From NCBI GenBank assembly GCA_033398695.1, contig CM065811.1, positions 114,747,501 to 114,811,500 on the forward strand: a DNA stretch of 64,000 bases, written 5' to 3'. The stretch comes from Orobanche coerulescens (lineage: Eukaryota; Streptophyta; Magnoliopsida; Lamiales; Orobanchaceae). The position numbers and the translations under genes are program-made. Of this stretch, positions 10,858-21,471 are shown in pieces (the first letter of the stretch is position 1; the number at the start of each line of letters is the position of its first letter). The notes under the pieces are model-generated. The model had not been told where the DNA came from. It saw only the letters and a list, made by a program, of their open reading frames with translations, and searched no databases.

Positions 10858-12010
10858 TTAGTATCAGTCGGCTTCCATCGTCCTTCACATCGATCCTGTG
10901 TTTTGCTCCCAAAACCTGCATGTACCTGGACGCAGAATAGACACCCACCCCCCGAAACTCGGGGGTTAGCAAAACTCCACTGTTTTGCAAGTACAAGTAT
11001 AAAGTGCAAATACGAGCCATACATAACATATTCCGATAATACAATAACTAGAATCATCTACAGCTTAGTCACAATAAAAGCTTTTCAGAGATTTCTCACT
11101 TGAATAAAATAGTCCAAATAAAAAAAATATAAATGAAACAAGTGGCCATTTTGGTAATCAATTTAAATATTGGTAGTTTTGAAAATATTTGGGATTTGAA
11201 TAATCCTCAGTTTATCAAAAACCACCTAGGGTCACATCCCAAAGTTTATTTTCCCAAATATAAATCCGTTCACAAACACGGGGTCCACGACCCAACCATC
11301 CACATCAATTCACTTCTAGGGACAAATCACACACAACACATCACTCTTATGCCATTCTAGGCAAACACCAAGACTCCTCGTACTACACATGGATTATTCT
11401 TAGTGAAGACCCTTAGAATTCATCTTCTTGCATATCCCCATTCTAGGTGATGATAATAACAATGCACTGGCATACAAGTGGTTTAGAGTCGACATCCAAA
11501 ATATGCAACAAATCTCAGAAACCATATCCTAGGTTCAACTCAATAAGGTTCGGTTACAATCTTCTTACTCACAGAAGTTCTAACATGATTACTTCAGATT
11601 TCTTAAGGTATGGTGTTCAACCTAATGAGTTACCAATAACCTTAATAGTTCCAGGAGAATGTTCATAATACGAATAAGAACACGAATTTTAAGCTCGAGC
11701 AGCAATACATACCGTATACGGAAAGAAAAGATGAAAACACTTGATGAATTCAACATCGAACGCTTGAACATCAATCCTCAAAGCTCATTTCCTTCAATGA
11801 TTATGTTAGGAGGCTGATATGAAGGTTTAAGATCGAGAGGGTAACTCTCTAAGTCTTGGAAATCAAGTGTGGGGCGAAATGGAAACTGAGAAATGAAATG
11901 AGGTGCTGTCCTATTTATAGAAAATGACTATTAGCGCGTGCTACTGCTCCTTTTTAGCGTGCGCTAACGAGCTCCCAGCCCACTATATCTAGCTGTCCTC
12001 GGACTTACGT
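10858..12010 (-). repeat. M2: second E-family LTR piece
   Basis: Resumes at the TAGTATC block and repeats the M1 landmarks (GTTTTGGGAGC near 10915, CTCGGGGGTTAGC). It runs to a TATA box at 11912-11919 and TTAGCGTGCGCTAA palindromes (11930-11980), then stops at 12010. Nothing coding seen. Confidence 0.65.
11912..11919 (-). promoter_or_regulatory. TATA box of LTR M2
   Basis: Minus strand TATAAATA just downstream of the TTAGCGTGCGCTAA words, matching the TATA position in other E LTRs. Confidence 0.6.
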
Positions 12011-12410
12011 GTAATACCCGGTTGTAATTAAGTCATTATCATTCGGTAATTGTCACTATGTAATTTTTTTTTCACTTGATAATAATCATTCATCTGTGTT
12101 CACCGTTCGGAATAACTTCGAGTTGTGTATCGATATTGTTCAGCATATCTACCTTATTCGGGAATCGAGACAAGAATATATTCTTGATTGTGGTAATTGA
12201 TTCATTAGTCGATGTTGACGTTGGAATTCATGTCATTTCAAATCTCCTCATTGTTCAAATTGTGTTTTGATGGGCGAACCCTTGTAATCATTGTTTGGAA
12301 CCACCGTTTTGGGGTTTCCGTACTTTCATTTCGTGTTATTGTTTCTCAAATATTGATTCATATTGCTTTTATTCTCTTCCCGGGTCATTTTTCATCATTT
12401 TAGGACCCAA

Positions 12411-12745
12411 GCGGGGCGTGGGCCGCGGCACAAGGGGTGTGCGCCGCGGCACACACTTTTTTCCAGAATTGGCCGAGCAGCCTATACCGTGGGCCGCGGC
12501 ACATGCCGGCAGGGCCGCGACATACTGCCGAGTCACTGCCGCGGCACACCCGTCCGGTCCGCGGCACACTCGTGTTACATTTTGACCGACTCGTCTGTAC
12601 CGTGGGCCGCGGCACATGCCGACAGGGCCGCGGCACACTGCCGAGTCACTGCCGCGGCACATTCGTCCGGGCCGCGGCATGCTGCCGATCACTGGGGGCA
12701 TTTTCGGTCCTGTGCCGTGGCACACTTCGGCCGGGCCGCGGCACA
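12411..12745. repeat. GCCGCGGCAC array in P1 U3
   Basis: The word GGGCCGCGGCACA or close variants recurs about a dozen times over 335 bp, separated by text such as TGCCGACAG and CTGCCGAGTCACT. It lies immediately upstream of TATAAT. The same word occurs upstream of the TATA box in the unrelated LTRs of element H. Confidence 0.85.
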
Positions 12746-12760
12746 CAGGGCAGTCAACTC

Positions 12761-12766
12761 TATAAT
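12761..12766 (+). promoter_or_regulatory. Possible TATA box of P1
   Basis: TATAAT about 16 bp after the GCCGCGGCAC array, at the position occupied by TATAAATA or TATTTAAG in sister LTRs. Confidence 0.45.
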
Positions 12767-14643
12767 TTCGTTTTTTTGAGCGAGATCAGCTCATTTCTCC
12801 CCTTTTTCTTCAACCCACGAGAGAGAAGGCTTGAGGGAGAGATTCTTCCTTCATCTATCACTTGAGTACTTGGTTTTCTTCATCTCCTTTCGATCATGAA
12901 GCCCGGATAGTCGATCTAACGCGTGTTCTTCGGATCAAAGTGCTTGGATCTACAAGAGGTAATTTTTTCAACATCTTGGATTTCGATTTTGTATTGAAGT
13001 ATGATGTTTTGGATGTTAAGATCATGTTGTATGAAGTGATATACGCATGATTATGGATATGTTTGATTATTCATTAGATTATTGAAGGACTATTCAAGAA
13101 CACTTTGAATATCGAGTTGGATTTGGGGGTTTTCGATTAATCGTTGTTGTAATCACGATTTTGGATATTAATAATGGATTATTGATCGTATTGAAGATGT
13201 TTTGTTGGTTTGAAACACTTCTTGGGGATTTGATGTTGGTATTATTGAGGTTTAGTTATAAACAATCAAAGTTTGGCCACAAAGTGTTCGATATAATGCC
13301 TCAATGAACTTAGTTTTATCGTATCGACATTTTGAGTTCGTTATATTCGTGTTTGATTCATATATTGAACGGATTATTGGTAATTGTATTATTCAAGGTT
13401 GTTCGAGCGACCGATATCTCAATTAGGACGTTGTTCGTGGAAGGATAATTGTCACCGGTGTTGTGTAAGTTAATTCTTACTCAGTTAAAAGGATATTCAT
13501 TCCTTTCGTTGTTGTTCATTCATAATCATAATTCATTCATAAGGTACTAACCGTTTCAAAACTTGTAATTGTCACTTAATTACTTCATTCACGAGGAACG
13601 ACGGTTCCAATCTTTTCATTGAGCTGTCATTCATTTCACCATCATTTCATCTTGGTGAGTCATTATTCATTTTCGATGTCACTTTTGTTATATCGTGGCA
13701 TTCCGGGTCATACTGGCGTGCCGGTTGATATGTGTAGGATTTTCATGTCAGGCACATTTAAGTCGTGTGTTGGTTGGTGGCCTCACATTGGACTGTGCAC
13801 ACGAGTTGATGGCTTCGTGAGACTGATTAGGTACAAGACCACACGTGTATTCGATCGATACTCGTTGGTGGCTTGTGCACGGACACATTTCCATCCTGGA
13901 AGTAGTGTGGCGCCATTCCTTTGAGCCGTACTGTTAGTTGATTCATATAGCATGTTTGATTGCATATGTTTCGACAGGATATTTCATAACTAAAGATAAC
14001 TCATGATTGTGTATTTTCAACTCTTGAGGATTGTTGTTCTGTGTAACTGACCCCGTTTGGGGATTTTGTTTTCAGGTCATGGCAAGGCAAAAGCACGGGA
14101 ATAGCATGTTGACGGTGAGGAGTCCCAGTGATACTAGTAGGGGGCCCCAATCCTTTAAGTCATTCTTATTGTTGTCATTTATTTTCCGCTGCAGATTTTC
14201 ATTTGGTTACTCCGTTTCATTCAGTGTTGTGTATTTTATCTTCATATAAAATATACTAGTATTCGGTATTGTCCTGGTGTTTTGTACTTAAACTCCTCAT
14301 CGGAGTAATTATTGTTGTAATATGGTTTGGTACTATATTTATCCTGTATAATTCATTCATTCTCATTCGCCTAGTGGGTCCCAGTCGGGGGTTTTCCTTT
14401 TGATTTCAATTATGGGCCGATTATGATGAATTGGTCATGTAATTCTTGTTGTGTTGGTTGTAATCTACGGATTAGTAACTCGTTTATCGATTTCGTTTCA
14501 CCCGGAACATGATTTTGGCTTTCTTGGAACGAACCCTTGTAGTTTCTTAGAGTCGATTGAGATTTCGTTTAGTGTTGTTGATTCGTAGCGGTGTTATTCT
14601 CGTGGTGATTGTGTTGTTATTGATTTCTCACGAAGGTGGTCGG

Positions 14644-14756
14644 TTTTTGGGGCTGTTTCGGGGCTGTTTCGGCCGAGCTGTTTCGGCCGAGCTGTTTCGG
14701 GACTGTTTTGGGGCTGTTTCGGGACTGTTTTGGGGCTGTTTCGGCCGATCCGCTTT
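14644..14756 (+). repeat. GGGGCTGTTTCGG short tandem repeats (P2)
   Basis: Units such as GGGGCTGTTTCGG and GCCGAGCTGTTTC repeat about eight times. The same array occurs in reverse at 56075-56165 and 61487-61606 with different unit numbers. Confidence 0.85.
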
Positions 14757-15114
14757 TTTCGGAGTATTCACAAATTGATTTCAAGGCAAGTATCTTGCCC
14801 ATACATTACGTGTTTTGTGGATATAATGGTTACTAATCGTCGATTTGTGCTAAATAAATATTTATAACTATTTTTCAAAAGAATCGGTATATTTACCATC
14901 TTGGTTTTCGTAAAGGTGACCCGCGTGTGTCGGGAATCAATATACTTAGTTGAATATGTGTGCTAGTGTCGAGTATAGGATCACCTTACTTTCATGTGAT
15001 ATCATTATTATGTATGAGTATGTCATCGGCAAATGTAAAGTGTAATTCTTTTGTCACATTATGTGCGTGGAGTCACGTGGTTATGGATGAATATGTGTGT
15101 TTGTGTGATATTGG

Positions 15115-15255
15115 TTGTGTCGTTCGGTGCTGTTGAGATCTTGTGCTTCCTTGTGAATTGTTATAGTTCTGGGTCGTGAGTACGTGTTGGATAATATGGC
15201 CATTCTGGGTCGTGAGTACGTGTTGAGATCTTGTGCTTCCTTGTGAATTGTTATA
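15115..15255 (+). repeat. Local direct duplication at the end of P2
   Basis: The block from GAGATCTTGTGCTTCC to GAATTGTTATAGTTC appears twice, split by a doubled CTGGGTCGTGAGTACGTGTT. E5 has one copy. The same doubled form is at 36690-36828. Confidence 0.75.
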
Positions 15256-15551
15256 GTTCAAGGTAAATGATATAATACATCTAAATAATCATCAATACAT
15301 CACAATCCTAAGTTAAATCGGATTAAACGGATGAAAACAACCAAAACACCCAAATTCCCCAAAACTAGATTTCTAGAAAATCTGACCTGATTCGCTCGAT
15401 CAATGGGTGTTATAGGATGGATGATTGATGATATGAACTCCAAGACTTCATGGATTGATTGTCCAACAACATCTCTCCATGATAACCACACCTCCAGCCG
15501 CGGAAGAGAAGGAAAAGAATGAGAAAATGGTAAAAAAACCGTCTGCAGGGC

Positions 15552-15559
15552 CTTAAATA
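15552..15559 (-). promoter_or_regulatory. TATA-like box of E2 3' LTR
   Basis: Minus strand TATTTAAG just after the palindromic array; repeated at 35313-35321, 37117-37125 and 52745-52752 in sister LTRs. Confidence 0.55.
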
Positions 15560-15581
15560 GGCTGCCTGCCAGCAGAGTTAC

Positions 15582-15735
15582 GTACGTAACCGGCCATGGG
15601 CTTACGTACGTAACCGGCCATGGCCGAGACACTGCCCAAAAATGCCGGCAGTGTTACGTACGTAACCGGCCAAGGCCTTACGTACGTAACCGGCCTTACG
15701 TACGTAACTGCCGAGCCCTTCCGGCCGTAACTCGG
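15582..15735. repeat. TTACGTACGTAAC palindromic array (E2 U3)
   Basis: TTACGTACGTAACCGGCC occurs five times with GGCCATGG and AAGGCC spacers, followed by one TTCCGGCCGTAAC. The core TACGTA is the A-box type ACGT site known for plant bZIP factors; binding here is only inference. Confidence 0.85.
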
Positions 15736-16280
15736 CCAGGGTTGGCCTGGGCCCAACCTGCCCGGCCATGACTCGTCCGGGACTAACTCCGACAGCCCGG
15801 ACGACCCAGAAACCCGAACCTAAATACGAAACGAAGATACGGTTATAAAGTACTCGCAAATATGAATTCGAGCACTAAGAGAACACACGATTCCGACCAC
15901 CCGAAGGCTCGAAATTCGACAACGGAAAGTAATTACCCCAAACTTTGGGAAATTACGAAAATGGCCCAAAACGTCCGAAATACACGATACACGATCGAAA
16001 CACCGAGCCGAAGCTCGCAACATGAATAATAACATTAAATGAACTTACGAGAAACTCGAAACAACAGTTTCGGACGAGATTCGCAAGAATCGAACTCAAG
16101 TGCGGAAAAACCGCTTAAGAACACAGAACTCAACAAAACGATACCGAAACAAACTCGGATGACAAAAAGTGTAGAATTAATTATTCTCAGAATAACTAAA
16201 CGGTCACGCGCGAGTCATCAACATGAAGTCCCGCCAAAAAAAAAACAAAATTACCGAAGTTCGAAATTGCGGGTATTACA

Positions 16281-18786
16281 TTCTACCCTCCTTAAAAGAA
16301 GTTTCGTCCCGAAACTTAAAACAAGTAGGGAGAAGCAAAATCCCGCCAGGAAAACTCAATGATATTCACAAGAACCGAAAAACTCACGCCCAACGGCGAA
16401 ACATTGCAAGCAACGCAAAGGAATATACGGCGTTAAAACACGCTCAACGACGACCAACACAACGCCACCGGTAGCGACAACAAGTGACGAGCATCATCAA
16501 ATAGATAATACAATCAAGTCGATTATCCAAACAATCGCAAAACACAACGAACGAAAATCAACACGATTGACCAACCTAACGGTACATCAATCAATACGCG
16601 AGCCAATCGCTGAATAAATACGGAATTCCACCGCCCAAGGGTTGGAAGATCGAAAACGATACTAATTTCCCAAACTTAAGGAAATTCGGAAAGAGTCTGA
16701 ACGCTCAACAATCACGAAACGGGGTCAACAAAAACTGAACAATCAATGATCGAACCACAACGATCGAGACAACAAAAATCGAACAATCATGTTCGGATCA
16801 TGAAGAACAATAAGGTTCAACCGACAACTCCGAGGTTCACATCTCGACTCAAGACAAAACATGATCCGGTGAAAACAACAAGATGTGCACTCACATAAGA
16901 TCCACAGGAAATGGAATAGCAATTGAAAAGTCACAACGACAAATGAGTAATTCCGAAGCAATACCACCCTCGTTCGATCAACAAAAGCAAGGGACAGGGC
17001 AAGCTCAGAAAATGTTAACGAACATAAACGAGTCGACAGAGTCGAAAACACAGAAGTTCCAAATCTGATCCACTTCGAATAAAAGAATTTAATTTCTGAA
17101 GTTCGAAACAACAAGATAGGGAAATAACATACCATACCACTGATAGACCACGCCCCTTAGGGGACTCCTCGGAGCCGGTCCTGATATCAATGTTCAAGTC
17201 CGTGTCTCGGAAGGCTCGGTAATTAATTCACAAAACTGAACATGATGTCCCTTGAGTCCGCACTTGAAACGCGTCATAGGCGCGGAAGGACAAATTGCAC
17301 GTACAATCCCTCGGCACATCACGGTTGAAATGCCTCGGCTTGGCATACCGAAAATACAGATGCTAGATACAATGGAACATAACACCGCAAATCAACATAC
17401 CGGAGATGTCAACTCAGCATAACATATCAACGCATACAAAAATCACAACAATAACAGCATCGTTCGACGATTACAACAGCCCGAACGATAGCCAGCACAC
17501 AATCACAAACCTCATGAAACAATCATCCATGTGCATAAACACACAAAAATCCAAGATTTAACAACTCACACTCGTGCGACAACATGTAAATCACCACAAG
17601 GCGATAAACAGTAAACACCAGTTCACACCTCTCACAGAGGGCTAGTACAACAAATGCGTGGCAACGCCTCGACGTTCATGCCACCAATTCGATCATACTC
17701 GGGATAAAACATCATAACGACAACGCGAACATCATACATACATACCTAGCCCTCAAACGGGAATGGATAGATTTTAAAACGAAAACCTCCTTTTGAAAAT
17801 AATTTAGAAAAACACCGGTTGATCTTGAGTATCACCTTTCAAAAAAAGTACAAACGTGAAACATCGTTATCGACACTTAGGAGAACCATTTCGCATTTGA
17901 TAAAAATGAGGACACTTTCTCTTAGTGAAAAACTTTCAGAATATTCGACCCTCGGGTCTAAGTAAAAGTGTTTATAAAACATTGAAAATATCTCAAAACA
18001 TTTTGGTCCTCGAGGTAGAAGAATTTTGTAACATATTGTGGCACCCTGGATGTACCACGAGAAAATAATTCATTTTAAAAGTACGTCTCGAAATTTATTT
18101 TCTAAGATACTCGAGGTTTTCAAAGATAATTCAATGGGATAGAATGCCCAAAAATTTCAAGTAATTACACGGAACATTATAGCGCCGTGGGTCCCGCGCC
18201 GGAACCCACCAGGCTAAAAACCATTTACAAAAATGCCAAAAAGGCCGATGACGGTAATATTTCAAAAAAAATCACAAAAGCTATTTACAAAATACTAAAT
18301 ACCGTCATAAGAATTTCGTCAAAACGATCAAGGCCATAATGCCAAAAACGCGGTTAAGGGAATAGGTTTTTGAAATAAAACTCAGTCGGTAAAATACCGA
18401 AAGCCATTACAAAAGAACTCACGCAGCGGATAAAAGAAATACAGTCCAACATGCACAATCCAGCGACACTACTCCTCATATGAACGAAATATGAGAGTCA
18501 AATAACCACATATCACGAAATCAAAATCCATAAGAGGGTTCCGTCAATTAACTCATAATCATACATGTAACTCGCATCAGACGAGGCACAAACACAAAGA
18601 AGAGAGACTTACATCCACAGGTCGTACGAAGATGATGATCGCCCCACGATACTAATCATGACCAACAAACTCAGACGACGCATCGCGACACGACTCAGTC
18701 AGGTAAAATCCGACGAAACAAGACTCAAACAACACGACTTGACGCGACAGCCTAGGTTTCCACAACCTAAGCTCCGATACCATTTA
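16281..18786 (-). other. E2 interior, non-coding
   Basis: About 2.5 kb from polypurine tract to primer site. No open frame with a recognisable domain on either strand. Matches E1 (7146-9663) and E3 (37864-40367) throughout. Confidence 0.75.
18766..18782 (-). other. E2 primer-binding site
   Basis: Minus strand TGGTATCGGAGCTTAGG four bases from the LTR end at 18787. Confidence 0.8.
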
Positions 18787-19539
18787 TGTAACACCCCCAA
18801 TCCTCTCAGGGATATTACACGCCGTAGAACCTTTCCTCAAGGATCTACCAGGATGGTAACAACAAACGAACAACTCGACGATGCCTTTAAGGCTACAATA
18901 ACTCAGTAGACCGACTTGGTCTTTCAATAAAAACATACAACTCAATTACAATTCATGCCCACGCAGGGATCAAAATACAACAACTCCCGTACAACGGGGA
19001 AAAATTACTGCAACGGAAAATAAAGTACAACTGAACCAATTCTCAACGTACGGTTCCTCATGTGATTAGTATCGATCATCTTTCATCATTCTTCGTGCCG
19101 ACCCTGTGTTATGCTCCAAAACCTTAATGCAAAAACAGACATCCACCACCCGAATACTCGGGGGTTAGCAAAACTCCACTATTTTGCTAGTGCAAGAACA
19201 AGTGCAAAATACGAGTCATACAATTCACATTTCCATAAATAACAATAACCACGAATCCTCAAAGATCCAAACATAACGAAAAGTACTCCCCGAGGCAGGA
19301 ATTTGGGTGAAATATTCCAAAACCGAAAGATCACAAATCAAGGGAAACAATTTATAAAACAGTTTAAAATGCCATTGAGAGTTTTAATAGAAAACAATTT
19401 AGGATTTACCGAATCCTTCTCTTTCAAAAATCAATAGGGGTCATGGCCAAAAGGTTTTGTTTTCACAAATGAAACCAACAATAATACACAAGGTAAAAAC
19501 CCACGTCACGCGTCCTCGACGGACAAAAAATACACACGC

Positions 19540-19855
19540 ACCCGTGAAGTTTCACTCATGAATCCAGGGCTATACCATTGGACTCCCTCCGTGGCCCCTT
19601 CGAACCCTCCCTAGGTGAGCAAACACATTCACAAAACATAGACACGCACTCGTGAAGTTTCACTCTGAATCGAGGGCTATACCATTGGACCCCCTCCGTG
19701 GCCCTGTCGAACCCTCCCGAGGTGAGCAAACACATTCACAAAACATACACACGCACTCGTGAAGTTTCACTCGTGAATCCAGGGCTATACCATTGGACTC
19801 CCTCCGTGGCCCCGTCGAACCCTCCCGAGGTGAGCAAATACATTCACAAAACATA
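19540..19855 (-). repeat. Minisatellite 1 in E2 LTR, about 107 bp x 3
   Basis: GTGAAGTTTCACTC recurs near 19545, 19652 and 19760, with TGGCCCCGTCGAACCCTCCC in each unit. Confidence 0.85.
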
Positions 19856-19865
19856 CACACGCACC

Positions 19866-20215
19866 CGCATTGCCTAGGACCTGGGCGAAGCCACAAATCC
19901 CACTCGAGGCCCCGTTGGACCCTCCCGAGCTGGCTAGCAAAATAATCAAGCACAACACGTCGCCTAGGACCGGGACGAAGCCACGAATCCCACTCGAGGC
20001 CCCATCGGACCCTCCCGAGCTGGCTAGCGAAATAATCAAGCACAATATGTCGCCTAGGACCGGGACAAATCCACGAATCCCACTCGAGGCCCCGTCGGAC
20101 CCTCCCGAGCTGGCTAGCGAAATAATCAAGCACAACACGTCACCTAGGACCGGGACGAAGCCACGAATCCCACTCGAGGACCCGTCGGACCCTCCCGAGC
20201 TGGCTAGCTAAATAA
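19866..20215 (-). repeat. Minisatellite 2 in E2 LTR, 90 bp x 4
   Basis: CCTAGGACCGGGACGAAGCC recurs about every 90 bp, with GGCCCCGTCGGACCCTCCC in each. Because 90 is a multiple of three, several frames stay open across it (19660-20211 on both strands); these are not genes. Confidence 0.9.
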
Positions 20216-20402
20216 TCATGCACAAATAACATGTCACACCAAGGATATCCAACAATTCACCCAGAGGCATCAAACACTTAGCAAAACACCATGTCAAACC
20301 ACAACGCACCGAAATAAAATAATATACGTCCACACGCAATACCAAGTGCAACATCAATACCAAACATATCCATAGAATTCACATAGTCATTCACAAACCA
20401 CA

Positions 20403-20407
20403 CCATT
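20403..20407. other. Target-site duplication of G, left copy
   Basis: CCATT directly before LTR1 (TGTTGTGCG at 20408); the matching CCATT follows LTR3 at 52549-52553, and E4 shows the uninterrupted site CACACCATTCACAA near 29590. Confidence 0.9.
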
Positions 20408-21341
20408 TGTTGTGCGACGATTTATACGCCTCGATGGCGATCGGCATAATGGTCTGGAACCAGCTAAAGAAGACAGATGATGGGCAAGCGCCTAGTGGTC
20501 GACGTCCAAGGCGATCGCCTATTGGCATCTGGCGATCACCTCTAATGGCCGACTGGAGACGATCGTCCCGTGCCACGTATGAATCCGACACCCGTCAAAG
20601 TCTTCGAAGACCGAATCTCGGATGAAGACCCATGTGCAGATCAGCAAAAGGCGCCACAGGATAAGGCCTTTTGACCCAGTCTGTCACCATCTTCTCACCT
20701 ACCGACAGACCCGTCGAAAGGTGCGAAGTGGGACCTCCCGAGACGGCGACTCAGGACGCGTGCAAACTTCTTATTGGCTCGTGCATCTGGCTGCCAGCAG
20801 CATCCGCGGACTTTAAGGAAATAGTCCCACGTGCTGGGACGATCGCCCACCTTATTTTAATATAGGAAACGGCGGTCGCCCGCGATGGACAAGGAGAACC
20901 TAGCAACCTATTCTCCTATAAATAGAAGGCCTCCAGCAGTGGCTGAAGGACAGAAAAAGACATTCACAAAAACTCACAGAGTGAAAATTGCGAACACAGC
21001 ATCACAACAAAAGCACAGAACGTCTAAGGCAAAATATAAAGAACTCTCCATCTTTGTAACAAGAACTCACAGAGCTTCAACTCTGGTTTTTCCAGCAATC
21101 TTCAGCACTCGATAGCTAAGATAACTAGAGTCTTTACACTCATTGTAATTGTACTCTAACATTAATATTTGTACTCACTAGTATTCATATTAATAACATC
21201 TTGCGAGAGCATTCAAGCCCGGGACTAACAACCCCGGCAAATCTTGTGTTATTTACTTTCCCTATGGACGTGCTCTCGCATTTGTTTGTTACTCGACCAT
21301 TCTAGCAATATCGTCTCCAGATAATATTTTGGGTAACAACA
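20408..21341 (+). repeat. G LTR1
   Basis: 934 bp, TGTTGTGCG to GGGTAACAACA. Nearly the same as LTR3 (51613-52548). U3 has GGCGATCGCC palindromes (about 20508-20545), the promoter TATA at 20917. Short open frames in it are chance. Confidence 0.92.
20917..20924 (+). promoter_or_regulatory. TATA box of G LTR1
   Basis: TATAAATA in CTCCTATAAATAGAAGG; conserved in LTR2 (40901-40908) and LTR3 (52124-52131). Confidence 0.75.
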
Positions 21342-21343
21342 CT

Positions 21344-21360
21344 TGGCGCTAGAAGAAGGG
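21344..21360 (+). other. G primer-binding site, copy A
   Basis: TGGCGCTAGAAGAAGGG two bases after LTR1. It is complementary to a plant tRNA-Asn 3' end with one mismatch. Confidence 0.8.
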
Positions 21361-21471
21361 TATCTTAACGTTCATTTTTTATTCCGACCATATCGAAGAA
21401 CACTCACTGTTCTCCGGGGCATATACTTGAAGAAACACTCACTGTTCTTCAAAGAAAATCCTTCAGAGAAC

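Larger units (their letters stand above)
6413..12010 (-). mobile_element. E1: non-autonomous large-LTR element (broken)
   Basis: Minus-strand order: 5' LTR pieces (12010 to 9664), primer site (9659-9643), interior (9663-7146), polypurine tract, 3' LTR piece (7145-6413). The interior has no gag or pol. Ends (TGTAATACCC/GTGTTACA type) and initiator-Met primer site resemble plant chromoviruses of Tekay/Del type. The 5' LTR is a fusion of two LTR pieces at about 10857 and stops at 12010 where an opposite-facing LTR begins. Confidence 0.7.
12011..14390 (+). repeat. P1: E-family LTR, plus orientation, 3' truncated
   Basis: Starts TGTAATACCCGG, the family 5' end. U3 holds a GCCGCGGCAC array, then TATAAT at 12761, a leader with GAGGTAATTTTT at 12956, and TTTTGTTTTCAGGTC at 14065-14077. 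It ends near 14390 without the GTGTTACA terminus, joined to P2. Open frames over 12295-12865 in both strands are produced by the GC-rich array and are not genes. Confidence 0.7.
14391..15259 (+). repeat. P2: fragment of an E5-type LTR, plus orientation
   Basis: Matches the reverse complement of the E5 LTRs (56430 back to 55615) from GGTTTTCCTTTTGATTTC through GGCAAGTATCTTGCCC to the CACGTGGTTATGG block. It begins downstream of where the TATA would be, and ends in a junction with E2. 14921-15259 recurs at 36481-36831. Confidence 0.8.
15260..16280 (-). repeat. E2 3' LTR, U3 and promoter part
   Basis: Ends GCGGGTATTACA at 16280, followed by the tract complementary to AAGGAGGGTAGAA. On the minus strand it holds the TTACGTACGTAAC array (15582-15735) and TATTTAAG (15552-15559). 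Confidence 0.8.
15260..20407 (-). mobile_element. E2: non-autonomous large-LTR element (left part)
   Basis: Minus-strand element: 3' LTR piece 15260-16280, interior 16281-18786, primer site 18766-18782, 5' LTR 18787-20407 continuing at 52549-53488 after element G. Interior carries no gag-pol. The 3' LTR is joined to P2 in an AAGG/CAA(A)TG overlap at 15257-15262. Confidence 0.8.
18787..20407 (-). repeat. E2 5' LTR, part left of element G
   Basis: Starts TGTAACACCCCC; carries two minisatellites. It is interrupted after CACACCATT (20407) by G and resumes with the same CCATT at 52549. The resumed part lacks a stretch present in E4 (from AACAAGG at 52591 to TTATAGGATGG at 52601), a private deletion. 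Confidence 0.85.

Noticed and set aside
12295..12865. Overlapping GC-rich ORFs on both strands
   Set aside because: They run through the GCCGCGGCAC array in the P1 U3. No domain, and they are open in several frames at once.
14557..14836. Repeat-rich ORFs (FGAVSAELF-type)
   Set aside because: Products of the GGGGCTGTTTCGG short tandem array; same at 56075-56165 and 61399-61689.
19660..20211. Long open frames on both strands with repeated 30-residue units
   Set aside because: They follow the 90-bp minisatellite; any frame free of stops in one unit stays open in all. The same happens at 28190-29424.
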